Source: Powellomyces hirtus
Lineage: Eukaryota; Chytridiomycota; Chytridiomycetes; Spizellomycetales; Powellomycetaceae
NCBI GenBank assembly: GCA_025526995.1
Contig: JAHLKG010000025.1
Location: 310,001-374,000 of the forward strand
Direction: 5' to 3'
Length of the DNA: 64,000 bases
How positions within the stretch are numbered: the first letter of the stretch is position 1; every line of letters begins with the position of its first letter. Below, one piece after another: positions 19,124 to 30,600 of this stretch. The notes under the pieces were generated by a model. It was not told the origin of the DNA. It was given only the letters and a program-made list of their open reading frames with translations, and made no database searches. The position numbers and the translations under genes are program-made.

Positions 19124-19160
19124 CTGTGCCACAATTAAATGCCTGCCGTTAAAGATGCTC
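19124..19160 (-). repeat. Harbinger right terminal inverted repeat
   Basis: 37 bp, exact reverse complement of 15589-15625; followed by target duplication TTA. Confidence 0.95.
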
Positions 19161-19318
19161 TTATATATTATTTAAATTTCATCGCGACGCGGCGACAAGT
19201 CACGTGTGGCATTGCGTAATTATTTGAATTTCATTGCGATGTGTCACGTGTCGTGCTGTGCCACACTGGAGCGGGTGGAACTAACCGGAGGGGGGTGGAA
19301 ATAACAATCCCCCAAAAA
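19161..19318 (-). repeat. Promoter-like module copy B, right part
   Basis: TTATATATTATTTAAATTTC onwards matches the reverse complement of 8765-8878. This copy carries about 50 extra bases (from about 19207) that look like a diverged internal duplication of the ATTTCATCGCGA..CACGTG segment. Confidence 0.85.
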
Positions 19319-21567
19319 AGCGTGCAAATCTGTTTACATCATCAGCGACGCGGATCAGCTCCACCCCAACTCAATATCATCATTTTAATAACTTCTCCAT
19401 TCTTGATGGTGCAGATGGTGCGCCGGGGAGCCCTCCACACTCTCTGATGTGAGCCTCTTTGTTGTTCGTTGCTAACCACACGCCTTGAAATATGCAGAGA
19501 TGTTCTTACAGTCATAAGATGCGTGCAACTTGCGGTTATTAGGAGAATTTAGGATGGGTGTTCTGACGGGTGCTCTAGCGCAGGAGTCTCATGTACACCC
19601 TCCTCGGCACTATGCATAAGCAATTAAATGCAATGCATTTCCGCACTCCGTAGGATGGCTAGTGTCCACGGCTCTAAAGTCTTTGGAGAATCATTGTCAT
19701 TACCTTACTCAATTGAGTACATACAAAAATGCAAATAGCTTGAGTAATGGTCATAATTCTACATTAGCGTAAGTTGAGTTTGTCATCTTGTCTGACATTG
19801 ATTGGCACAGGCCAGAATCATGGAGCTTTCTGTCCTTTCTGCCTTCCTTGACGTGGTGCCTCCTGTCACGGTTGGCGGTGGACCAGCATCGGGCTGGAGG
19901 AACTTGCTGAAAGGAATAACATTTCTCATTTTGGGCGCTGAAGAGAGAGCTTGAACCACCCCGCATTGAAATCCCTCCAAGATGGCGGACCTGCAAATTG
20001 ATATGGAATGACGATAAACACGATGAGAAGCAAGAGTACATGTACGGAAAAACAGAGGGCACTCGCAGACCTTGTGAGAATCAGGAACTACTGCCATTCA
20101 ACTGACTCCCGGTGGTGAAAGTGCTGGTTTTGCAGGTGCACTGAAGGGGCTTCAAAGCGTGGTTGGTTTTGTCACTGTGTCCCGTACAGCGTTGTTAGCT
20201 ACCGAACGAGGTGCGTGGGTGGATTTGTTTGTTGGCCGCTGTCTGTGGTACTCTCTCGGGATGTGCGGTCCGCCCTTTCATACACACTGCTGGGTTGATC
20301 GCAGAGAACTTTGTTTGCCGAACGAATGACAACCCGCATGCCTTGAATACCAACGGTCGTATCCTGGAAACAGAGACGGGGAAAGGCTAAGTAAGCAAAC
20401 AAAGGGATATGTGACATTCAAGCTGGGCCGCATCGGACTCACAGAACCAAAGAAACCAATAGCAGAAACACAACACAATGCAGGCCAAGTTTGCCGGCGC
20501 TGCTGACGGCTCGGTGCTGGGAGTTAGCTTCCACTCGCAGACCTACCAAGAACCTGCCCTTGAAAGCGAAACAGGCCTCCAGCTCTCATTGTCTGTCCTT
20601 CTCGACCAGCCGTGTGTTACTCGTTCATCCACCCGGCGCACCGCACGCAGCAGCCCACCGAGCTCGTAGCCATACATGGGAATCGTCTCACCCTTGTATC
20701 TGTATCTATCACAACATGCCAAAAACAGAAACAAGGTTTCTGATCATTCATAGACATGCCACATGGAAACACAACTTTGAATACAATAACATGCCGATTC
20801 AAGATGGCTTGCCGTTCCATGATGCTTTGCTGGCATCCCGACAAAGTCGACACCCATCTGTACCTTCGAAACGCAACCAACCGCTCGTGCAGAAAATACG
20901 AGTTGCGTGTGCCACATTTCCCAACGTGACCATTGATGAGATATTTTGTACAGGACAAAATGAAATCATTACTGAAGATCATTGCCCACCCACGAGATGG
21001 TATCTGCACACCAACTAACCATTCCATGAAATCGCTCTAGTCACAAGATTATCGCCAAAAGGAAGCGTGACTATCGATAAGTATATATTTCTGATACACA
21101 TAAATCTTCATTGAGTACAGCTACTATGCCTATGTGATGGTGATGGACGATCGTTGAATCACTGAATATCTCAGTACCTATTGCTGGGTGAACTACGTGT
21201 GATTCGCATGCGTAAGGTGAGCTAGCTGAGGACCTCAAGAACCACTTCATTGGTTTCCCCTGAATACAGTGAGTGTCCGAAAGACCTCTAGAAGTGACCC
21301 CCCATGAAACTCGATCCATGCTACCTGCCAGACCCCACTGTATCAACGCAACCGAACCGCCGCCGCGACAGCGTGGGAGCGAACCCTCACTTGCAGGCGG
21401 ATACCAGGTGAGGGAGGTGTTAGGGAGAGAGGGGGGTTTCGGGAGAGTAAGCTGTCGGAAGAGTGCTGTATCGGAAAGAGCATCTTGCGGGGAGAGTGGT
21501 GTCGAGGGGATGTCGAGGTGGGAATCTTGAGATGTACAAGTCAGCTTTGCCAATGGAGTGCTCATCA

Positions 21568-21583
21568 CCCCCCCCCCCCCCCC
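21568..21583 (+). repeat. Poly-C tract (16 bases)
   Basis: Uninterrupted C run in the gene-poor stretch. Confidence 0.9.
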
Positions 21584-22180
21584 TATATTTGCGATCTATA
21601 CCAGGGCCGACCCGGCACAGTCAGGGAAGGACCAATATAGGGAGGGTCATGCTGATGGGAAGTCTTTCACCAGGTTCGTCAACGACCGAGGTCAAGCACA
21701 CAAATTGAACGTGTCGCATGGCTTATGGGTCAGTGTTTGAAAACTCCAGAAAAACGTTCAAGTCACAATATCATACGGTGAGTGTATTCCTGATAAATCT
21801 TTACTAGAAACATTCGTAAAAACACCATTGCCAAATCAAAAGGTGTACTTCGGACACGTCTCCATTGTATACACGAACTACATCTATGAGACGCGTAATC
21901 AAAATTGACCCTCACTGACGAAAGAAGAGAGAAGTCAGCACTCGGGGTGATGATGTGAGGTGTTATATCGGGTGTGCGTGGACTTACTCGAATGTCAGGT
22001 GTTGTTCGTATCGGGTGCACATGCACTTGCGCGCTCGGAGGTGGAGATGAACCTGAGGAGAAAAGAAAGGAAGAAACAACTACAGAAGCAAGACCACGAA
22101 TCGTGATGGTAGTGGTTGAATCACCGGATGACGCGCCTATTGCTAGGGGTCATACGACGGCGAGTTGCTTCCCCTCGAGG

Positions 22181-22420
22181 GAATCACCGTAATACGCATC
22201 CCATTGCTGGGAGCACATCGACAGTGATTTATATGAGGTATACGAGAGCAGGGTTGATGGTCCATCTGTACATGTGGAGCGGGGATCCCAGCCCGGTCTC
22301 GCCCGAATCACCGTAATACGCATCCTATTGCTAGGAGCAAATCAACAGTGATTCGGACGCAACTGCCTGATGAACCACCGGATTCCTTCTTATTGCTAAG
22401 CGGCATACGACAGTGATTCG
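22181..22420 (+). repeat. Short hairpin-ended repeats
   Basis: The clearest copy, 22304-22355 (52 bp), starts CGAATCAC and ends GTGATTCG, an 8-bp terminal inverted repeat. A second copy at 22181-22230 shares GAATCACCGTAATACGCATC and ATTGCT. A third, more diverged copy ends at 22420 with GACAGTGATTCG. Weaker relatives lie at 22118 and 21153. They resemble tiny non-autonomous elements or structured palindromic repeats. Confidence 0.7.
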
Positions 22421-23443
22421 GGCAGTTGGCAACCAAGCTGATCTCAAGAACCACTAAAAGTGATTCCCCATGAAACCGAATCCATGCTGCCTGCCAGACC
22501 TTGCAATCTCGCAACCCACTACCACCACGACTGTGGTTACTCACGACTACGTGGAACAATGAACGAGTGTATACCGCGTAGGGTGTCCAGGATCTTGGGA
22601 ATCTAGTGGTGGTCGAAGGAGAGAGAGGGTGTTGAGCGCGTGGCTATTCACGACCCATGGGACGATGAACGAGTGCATACCGCGTAAGGAGAGTGAGGTG
22701 TCGAGTGTTGAGAAGTCGAAGGGTGAGGAAAGAGAGGAAGCGGGGGGGATTTGGGACGGGGGCTATTTATATTAGACGCGAAAGCGAGGCCCGGGTCGGG
22801 CAGCAACGATTGGTCAGCATTGCGCAGTGCCACGCGAGGCGCGTTTTCCTATCGTATTAGCTGGGAAACTGATAACGAAAATGGTGGCCCCTATGGTTAA
22901 GCGTTGATCTTTCGTTATGCAGAGGTGTCCAATCAAACGACCTTTGCTTGACTGCCGCTGCCTGAGACAAGTGAGCCACTCAGAGACCCAGAATGACCTG
23001 TGATGCGTTTGCATCTGCGTTTGGAATTGACCGTTTTCGGAGGTTTTCTGTCTGCGCGAGTGACGGGTACACAGCCGTGTGTGTCAGTCACAAAATCTAA
23101 AGTGAAATGAGTTCGGCACGGGTCTCTGCGTCCAAACTACCACCATAACACCAAGGAGTCTCCTCCGTCCACATGCAGCGTCTCTCATTAATTAACCCAG
23201 TATGGTTGTTGCGGCCCTGCGCACGGGGCATTGTACCACCTTCGAGCCATGCTTACTTTTTGTCCTCCTGCGAATACTGAACAACAGGTGACTACTCGGG
23301 TCTCTCACTTCACAATAGGCGATAAGACATATCCTTGTTATGACATGCAATTCCCGAACAGACATGCCATCTCGTTCGCAGCCGCGCCAATTTCGTAAAG
23401 CATGAATAAACTATGTTTCCTATTAATGCGTGTTGCCCATCAG

Positions 23444-23526
23444 CCGGCCATAGCTCAGCTGGAAGAGCATCAGACTGTAAAACAATAGCTATCTGGGTGT
23501 CCCCAGTTCGATCCTGGGTGGCCGGA
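23444..23526 (+). tRNA. tRNA-Tyr (GTA), intron-containing
   Basis: The acceptor stem CCGGCCA/TGGCCGG pairs perfectly, with discriminator A. The D arm is TAGCTCAGCTGGAAGAGCA and the T arm CCCAG-TTCGATC-CTGGG. The anticodon loop CTGTAA places GTA at 34-36. A short intron of about 10 nt (AACAATAGCT) follows position 37, the canonical site, and removing it restores the TCAGA/TCTGG stem. A T-run follows (TATTTTTTC), as for RNA polymerase III. Confidence 0.93.
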
Positions 23527-24332
23527 TATTTTTTCACTTATGGCACCATAGTCATTATTGGTTTTGTCCTTCCGCCGTGGCGCAGTGCTGGACATGTGGC
23601 TGTGTCAGTTATGCGTATATCCCGTCAATCAGGTCATGTCATCTCTCTTTTCAGACTTCCCTACTACGAGCAGAACGACGACCATCAATACCACCGCGAT
23701 GATGACGACCATGACTTTTGGAAACACGGCACTGACACTTAGAGACCACTCAGACATTAGACATCATCGTAATAAAATACGAGATTGACGTTCCTGTCCT
23801 TGCAGAACCATTTCTTGAACATTGATCAAAATCAATCCTGCACGTACTAATAAAGTGCTGAGTAGAGTTGAAGCACGTTTTGCGAAAAAAAAAAACCAGC
23901 CGGAGGACGGGTTGTGTTTGAGATAGCTTGTAGTAGCATGGCTTCCGAACACTGCATCCCCATTGACAGTGGGAGCGCCTAACTTGATCTCGACGTACAT
24001 TTGCCACCAGTGAAGAGCAAAACAGTCTTGAATGGAGGATGATCATCCGCCGTATGCATCCCTAACAGTGGAACTATACAAGAGCAGGTCAAACCCGAAT
24101 CTAGTCTTGCCATATGCTAGCTCTCGCCTCCATAGCGCGTCGTTTTATTAACCCAATCAAGATATGGATTGTCTTCCAGGTCTCAATCAGTCAACCATTT
24201 TCTTTGTCTCTTTCTTTTCTCACCTTGCAGACATCAGGCACCCGTTCCGGCGCACTCAACTACAGCACGCAGAACTACGGGTAAATGTAAAGTCCAAAAA
24301 CCCATCACTAACGAGCAAGAAGCAAAAGAATA
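23527..24332. other. Spacer between inverted tRNA-Tyr genes; no gene seen
   Basis: About 800 bp with no recognisable coding region. A ten-base A run lies at about 23885. Confidence 0.6.
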
Positions 24333-24415
24333 TCCGGCCACCCAGGATCGAACTGGGGACACCCAGATAGCTATTGTTTTACAGTCTGATGCTCTTCCAG
24401 CTGAGCTATGGCCGG
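24333..24415 (-). tRNA. tRNA-Tyr (GTA), intron-containing, second copy
   Basis: Identical over 83 nt to 23444-23526, including the intron, but in inverted orientation. The flanks differ outside the gene. Confidence 0.93.
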
Positions 24416-24638
24416 CGGATGAGTTCAATATTTCTAAGCAAATAATAATGAATAAAAAGCCGCGCAATGTATGGCTTTTTCGGATCTCAATTTTTCCCTC
24501 GTTTTACCTTCTACAAAACGAGATTTCCGGTTTACGGTCAGTTTCGAAACTAAGCGGAAGACAAATCATTTAAAATTCACAAAAAAAAAGATAAGATAAC
24601 AAAGAAACGATATGCACAAAAGGTGAGTGACTATGTAT

Positions 24639-26626
24639 TCAGAGGTTGACTTTGACGAAACGGGAAATTTTGCCCATGTCGTGCCAGTACACAGCAACTT
24701 GCGTGTCCGAAAGGATGATGACTGACGAGAGGAAAGAAAAAGAACAAAGAGAGACGATAACACGCGTCAGAACCACTGGCGCAATAGCAGCTTATCAACT
24801 CTAAAGCGACTCACCATCATTCGGTATCTTGGTCGGATTTCTGTAACCCGACATGGCGACCGTCCCCACTCCGGGGAACGCACTCGCATTGGCAAACTCG
24901 GGTCCGAAGTCATTCGCATTTATCGCAATGCGAGTGTGGTTGTGAGTCGGTGGATTTTGGGCATCTCCATCATGCACGTCCTCGTCCTGGTCGACATCAT
25001 GTTCGCCCTGCCCGACGACCCGATGCGGTTTGCGAACATAAGGGTTGCCACGGCCGTCGTGGAGCGGTGCGCGACACGAGACTTCCCCGCGAGGTACGTT
25101 GACATCGCCCGTAATCTTGTAGAAGACGATGTCAAGAAGCTGGTGGTCATCGGACATAGAGTGAGCATTGCAATGAGGATGTTTTGATGTGCCGGTCGCT
25201 GTGAGTTGAAAGGCGGAGGGTTCGTAGCGGAGTAGGACAAACTCGATGCCATGAGCGCCGTAGGTCCCGGCCCATATTCCCTCCATTGGGCGGTTGGACA
25301 TGGCCGCGGGCAATGGCGGGCGGGATGGGGATGGTCTTGTCGCCAAACCGATGTTTACTTTGCTCCAAATGGTCTGGAAGCGACCTGGTCGGAATCGAAG
25401 TTCACCTGATGAGAAAACATTGGCGGAACCCCATGTTAAGCGCCATACAAAGCAGGATCATCGTATTCAGTCTTCTTACCTTCCGGTGCACGAAGCGTGA
25501 CGGTCCTCACACCATAGTCATGGCACTTCGTTCGACACATGAGCGACAAAAGGGCGGGGTATGCTTTCTGACGTACGGAGTCTGACGGCGGGCGCCGCCA
25601 AGCCGATTTCTCATTCAACAACGTCTCTGCTTCGTCACGATTGAAAGCCAGCGGTGGTTCGTTGGAATCGAACATAGTGATGAGGACGCCTTCGGTGCGA
25701 AGCACGCGGGAGCTCTCGGGGTATGGCCAGAGTCCCGTGTCGACTGACGGTCGAAACAGGGGAAAATGTTCCAGAGAGGTTTGGAAGACGCTAAATGAGT
25801 CCCAAGCATCAATAACTGTTCCGACATGCGATCGGAGAGTCGGAGTATTGATCTTTGCGCCGCAACATGTGGTGTAGCTCACGACACCTTCTTGATCGTA
25901 TGGGGATGCGGGAGGTGCGTCGACGTGGGTGAGGACAGGAGCCACAGTGCTGACCGTAACAGGAACGCCCGCGGCGGCAACGAAAGATGAGGATCCCGAG
26001 TCTCCACCATCGTCCGTATCGTCGTTGTCGTCCCATTCACCAAACAACATGTCACGGGTGCACAGTGGTGACTGTCCGGCGCCGGGCATCCTCTGGCTCC
26101 ACAGACTATTGAGGCTCGAGTCAACATGTTCAGCTTTCTCAAACCGGATCTCAAAGACGGCTTTCCGCTCCAGTTGCACGGCAAGTTTATCCATAGAGAC
26201 GCCGGGCAGAGGCGCGACGGGTGCGGCAGACGTTTCGTCGAGTCCAGAGATATCCACCGTGAGTTTCTCTCCGACGATTCGAGAATACAAAGGATCGACC
26301 CGGACATGCAACAGCTGCCCAGTGAAGAAGGGATAGTTTGCCTGCCACGCTCCCAGCGTCCATCCCCATTTTTGCAGCACTCCAACGTAGAAGCCTCTGA
26401 CGGTGGTGTAGGGAAACGCCGGAAGACAATGTCTCGCGTCGACGCCGTAGTCGATTTGACAGAGCCGCAGCCACAAGAGGTCGTCGGAGCTCGCGCGCTG
26501 GAGGAGGGCAGAACAGGCGGACAGGGTGGTGAGGGTTCGGGCGGGCAGGAGGGCACATATCTGAATCAAACACTCTTGCGGCAGAGTCGTCAAGGACACA
26601 GCACAGGCTGGGCGGCGCGGCAGCAT
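24639..26626 (-). CDS. F-box protein, FBXO31-like
   Basis: Three exons, 25480-26626, 24815-25405 and 24639-24721, join in phase to give about 606 aa. The introns are 74 nt (GTAAGA..TCAG) and 93 nt (GTGAGT..TCAG). The F-box is at the N-terminus (LTTLPQECLIQICALLPART, LLQRASSDDLLWLRLC). The C-terminal half has the FBXO31-like pattern: GIWAGTYGAHGIEFVLLRYE, then KITGDVNVPRGEVS, then GTVAMSGYRNPTKIPN and VIILSDTQVAVYWHDM across the last splice. Such proteins are substrate receptors of SCF ubiquitin ligases, bound to Skp1 through the F-box. An acidic D/S-rich linker lies mid-protein. ATG 26626 is the first Met; upstream alternatives in frame are GTG only. Confidence 0.85.
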
Positions 26627-27630
26627 GGGGAACACGTCCACTGTATGGCTTGTGTCCCCCCGACAGCTTTTTACTTGCTTTATGACTTACGGCTCTAGCG
26701 TTGCTGACGACGGAATTGCGAAGGAGCGAAGATGTTGGCGGTTGGTTTGCTGAGCTCGTCTTCAAGTTGTTGTTCCAGGGTTCAGGCTTCCAGGGTTCAC
26801 GCGCTTGCCTGGTGAATGGACTGCAACAGTAACGAGTTTGGGGATGAGAGACGGACGAGAGAGCGATGGGAGGAGGATGTCTGTGGGAAGCAGCTGCGTT
26901 GCGGAAGAAGTTGTTGTCGCGGAGAAAAAAATAAAAACAAAGATAAACTGTTGGAAATTGCCATTCTGGAAACGCAGCGGAGGGAAAATCAAGCACAGCA
27001 AGTGGACGAGGGAGCGGAACAACTATTGATGTTAATAGTACGTTAAAGGCTTAGCTACTTTACCAGCGAAACAGTCGTTACTTTGGAATTAAGCGTAACT
27101 GTCATTTCGTTCGCATCATCCATCATGCTACATATAGTTTTGCATTCTCCGCGCACAAGAAGAAACAAAGGAAAGCACAACAATATGACGGACAGAAATA
27201 TCCTGTCATTTTGCCGCATGAAATAATGTATGGTACAAAGGCGGCGGATGAATCGCCTCGCGTTCCCCTTGGATGTGGGTCCATATTCCAGAACCATGTT
27301 GCGGGAACGTCTCTGATCTTCCTTGTACAACCATCAGGTTCTCTCCCGAGTCTTTCCCGCTCCCCAGAGATTTTCGCTCGCGGGATAACTGTTCGGTGTA
27401 TCCTCATGAGCCCCCCGTGAAGAAAAAAGTATCGAACGTGTTTGTATGTACAACGACATCGCGGCGGAGACCTTCCGTGTTTTTATTGTACCTCCGTCTC
27501 CCTAGCCAAAGGTGGCAGATGGCCACGGCGTCGCGGAGTGGGGAATGGTAGTGTTGAGTGGTGGTGGTGGTGGTGGTGGTGGTGGTGGTTGTGCGGTTGT
27601 TGTTTTAGCCGTGCCCCAGGGTCCCAAGCC
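26627..27630. other. Intergenic between CTF18 stop and F-box start
   Basis: No gene seen. It should hold the F-box promoter and the CTF18 3' end. It includes an 11-unit GGT run at 27559-27591. Confidence 0.6.
27559..27591 (+). repeat. (GGT)n microsatellite
   Basis: About eleven uninterrupted GGT units just downstream of the CTF18 stop. Confidence 0.9.
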
Positions 27631-30600
27631 CTACATGAGTTCCCTTATCAAGACCGGCTTGCGCACGGCATTCGAGAATCCCTCGTTGAAGCGGAACGCG
27701 ATTCGACCCTTCTGCCGCAGGATTGGGGGCCGTGAACCATCGACAGCCATATCGCTGTGTACCACAGGGACAGCAGGTTCGGGAACGACCAATAATCGAC
27801 CAAAAAAGTCACGAGGCGCCTGTCCAAACAATAAGCACACACAAAAAACATCCAATCAGCAAACATGTTTTGTTTTTCCGCAAGCGCGAGAAGGTCATGT
27901 TGCTTCTTTGTGTCTTGTGCGTTTTTCTCTTACCATCTCCTTTTCGACCTCCACAGCCTTCAGCCCTTTGACAATTTGGGGTTTCGCAACGCCTTTCTTA
28001 CTTGGTTGCTTGTTGCCTGCTGTCGTTGCATTGGCTCGCTCAACCGCAGCAGCTTCAGCACGGCACATTATTTCTCGCTCAATCTCAAAAAACAGATGAG
28101 ATGTCAGTTGTGTCGTTTAGTCTTGCCGTTACGTTGCACGGCTTTGCAGAGTCTTTCCTACCTCATGCGCAACCATCTGCTTAACCGCATCCGCCGCGCC
28201 CAGCACTCTCTTGTTCGAGAACGCTAACGGCAGGGCCGAGTTGGTGCTGTCCAACTTGACCCCATTCGTGAGAGACTTCACAAGGATATCAATAGGTCTG
28301 CATAAAAAACAAATGAGATGTCAGCCAAATAGGTTCCCCACGGTGTTGTGTTTTAGTTTCTTGTGATTTTCGTAATGAACTTACGGATCGAGGTAAAAAT
28401 GATACACCCCATCTTCACCCTTGTCTTGTCGGTATCGGATGCCTAGATAGGTCATGACGTCGACCAGACGGGTCAGGGTCGCCGACTCTGCCTGTTTCGC
28501 TAGGCGGGCATTGACCTACACACCCACACAAACAAACAGTCATAAGATTGCATACGCGAAGGGAAGATTCTGATGTGTTTTTTTGACGTTTGTGACTTAC
28601 CGGTCGGAGTTCCGGGGAGAGTATCGAGACCAAATGTGACACCAGATGGACCATGATCTTTTCCGGATCCGTGTACGTCCGTCTGGCATGGGGCGGCAAT
28701 CCGTGGAGCACAGTGACTAGGACATTCCTCGTGGCTTGTTTGCCCACAAACAGGGCCGCATCTTGTCTCGGGTACTCCAACCGAACTCTGGCAGCGCTTG
28801 CAAACAGTCTGTGGAAGGAAACTGCGGCATAGGCCATATACGCGCCAACTTCATGGCCGTGTTTGACGGTGGCGGTGTGGTGGACCGTGTCAAAGAAGGC
28901 GAGCCAGTCGCAGGCTTGGTCGATCTTGGTGCGGGGCTTGTAGACGTCGCTGGGTATGACGGATACAGCGCACTTTTCGCCTGGTTTGGGCAGCGACGCC
29001 GTATCGAAGATTTTGGCGCGCAGGTAGTTTTCGTGACATCCTTTTACGAAGGGTAGGATGAGCAAATGTCAACACATCAGTCCCGAGGGACGCTATTGGG
29101 GGGTCGGCGAAATACCTTGTATGATTTTATCATATTCCCCGTTGCCCGCAATGAGGGTATGCAAGCGCTGGATGTAGCGGCCGGTATCGTCTTGATCTAC
29201 CAATGCAAGCAAAGGCGGGGTGTAAATGTCAATCTTTTCTAAACACCGTATGCAGCCACGCCCTCCTGGTCGCTGCCTTTTTGCTGACTCACCATCGCCT
29301 CGTTCCTTGACTACAACGACCTTCTTCTTGCCCCGCTGGACGAATCCTCCAAAGATCTCTTGCCAAATAACAAACAGTCCTCGGGCGACATCCTTCTGAC
29401 CGACATCAGCGCCTGTGATGGCGTCGAGAGTGAGAGTATTGGTTTTGCGTTTCAGGAACTGGAGGGAATTGAGACAGGACCGCATATCGCCGTCTGTGAG
29501 TTCGCAGAGATGAGTGAGAGTGCGCAGGTCGGCATGCAGAGCCTCCCATCGGCAAATCTCGTGCAGCCGCTTTGCGAGCAGTTTGGTGGGTGGAGGTCGG
29601 AAGTTGATGATGTGGGCAAGGTGCCGGAGCGGGCGGAGGACAGGGGCGTAGCTGTGTGCGCCGCGGTGGGGCAGGTTAGGGAACAAAATCATGACAATGT
29701 TTGGAATGCTGCTTAGATGCCAATTCTGAGACGTACGGGTCGTTGCAGATGCATATTATAGGCCTCAATAATGGTCTCCGCTTGGTCTGTTTCCTAGCCG
29801 CTCCTTCGGCACCCTTCCTGACACTCGCTTTTGCGTCTCCCGTGATGAAATCAATCAAGAGCTTGATGAAATTCTATAAACACACCACATTGATATCATG
29901 ATGAATACGCAAGAACCAAGAAAATGGGGTGAGAGGCACGCGAAACTGGTAACCATCTCGCACTGCGTGCTGCACTTCCAGTACCTGATCACCCTGTCCC
30001 GTGGAACTCGCGCCGTCAATTTCATCAATGACGACCAAGTGGGGTCGTTTGGCGCCTAGAACGGATTGGGTCTCGAGTGCGCCGACGAGGCGAGTTTTGA
30101 TCGAGTCCCCTGTGCGGTCATCACTAATTGCGCATGCAACAGCAAAGAAGGAGAGATATGTACAGATTGAGCACTTGGTGTGAGTTTCTCTCTGTGTTTT
30201 GTTTCTCTGCACCTCGCATTGATTTCCGAAACCGAGTACCCAGCATGTCGTGCAATGACATGAGCCAGAGTCGTTTTACCCAGTCCAGGGGGTCCAGTCA
30301 ACAACAGAACTTTCTTATCCGGTCGTTGCAACGGATCCTATTTGCGAATTGTGGACATGAGCATATGTCGAAAGACGGTGCGATGGGGGTAAGAAGCCGC
30401 AGTAGCAGAATAAGGGTGGTTACCTTGTTGAAGGACTCGGGCAACGATTCGAACTTCTTGTGCGCGGGGAGTTTGCGAGGTTTTTTGAAGACGCAAAAGT
30501 CCCATTCTTTAACCCAAGTAAGAACGTCCCGATTTATGCGCTACAAGGAACATAACAGAATAAAAGGTTTACTAAAAAGCCACAAGCGAAAGAGCGCGGG

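Larger units (their letters stand above)
15589..19160. mobile_element. PIF/Harbinger DNA transposon, apparently intact
   Basis: The element is 3,572 bp. Its ends are perfect 37-bp inverted repeats (15589-15625 and 19124-19160) starting GAGCATCTTTAACGGCAGGC, flanked by TTA at 15586-15588 and 19161-19163. A 3-bp TTA/TAA duplication, a DDE transposase and a separate Myb/SANT-like protein are the defining trio of PIF/Harbinger. The two main genes are convergent. All splice phases and catalytic residues hold, so the copy may still be active. The paralogous sequence at 8765-8959 is an unoccupied target. Confidence 0.95.
19319..23443. other. Gene-poor stretch with short dispersed repeats
   Basis: No frame here has recognisable domains, a plausible intron structure or coding-like composition. 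It contains a 16-base C run at 21568-21583, hairpin-ended short repeats at 22118-22420, a diverged pair sharing TCCATGCTxCCTGCCAGACC (about 21315 and 22490), and a pair sharing ATGAACGAGTG.ATACCGCGTA (22560 and 22667). Confidence 0.6.

Noticed and set aside
19751..21027. Frames of about 100-175 codons in the gene-poor stretch
   Set aside because: No domain, no consistent splicing, overlapping frames on both strands of similar quality.
21071..21568. Minus-strand 165-codon frame
   Set aside because: It overlaps dispersed repeat sequence and a poly-C run; no recognisable protein features.
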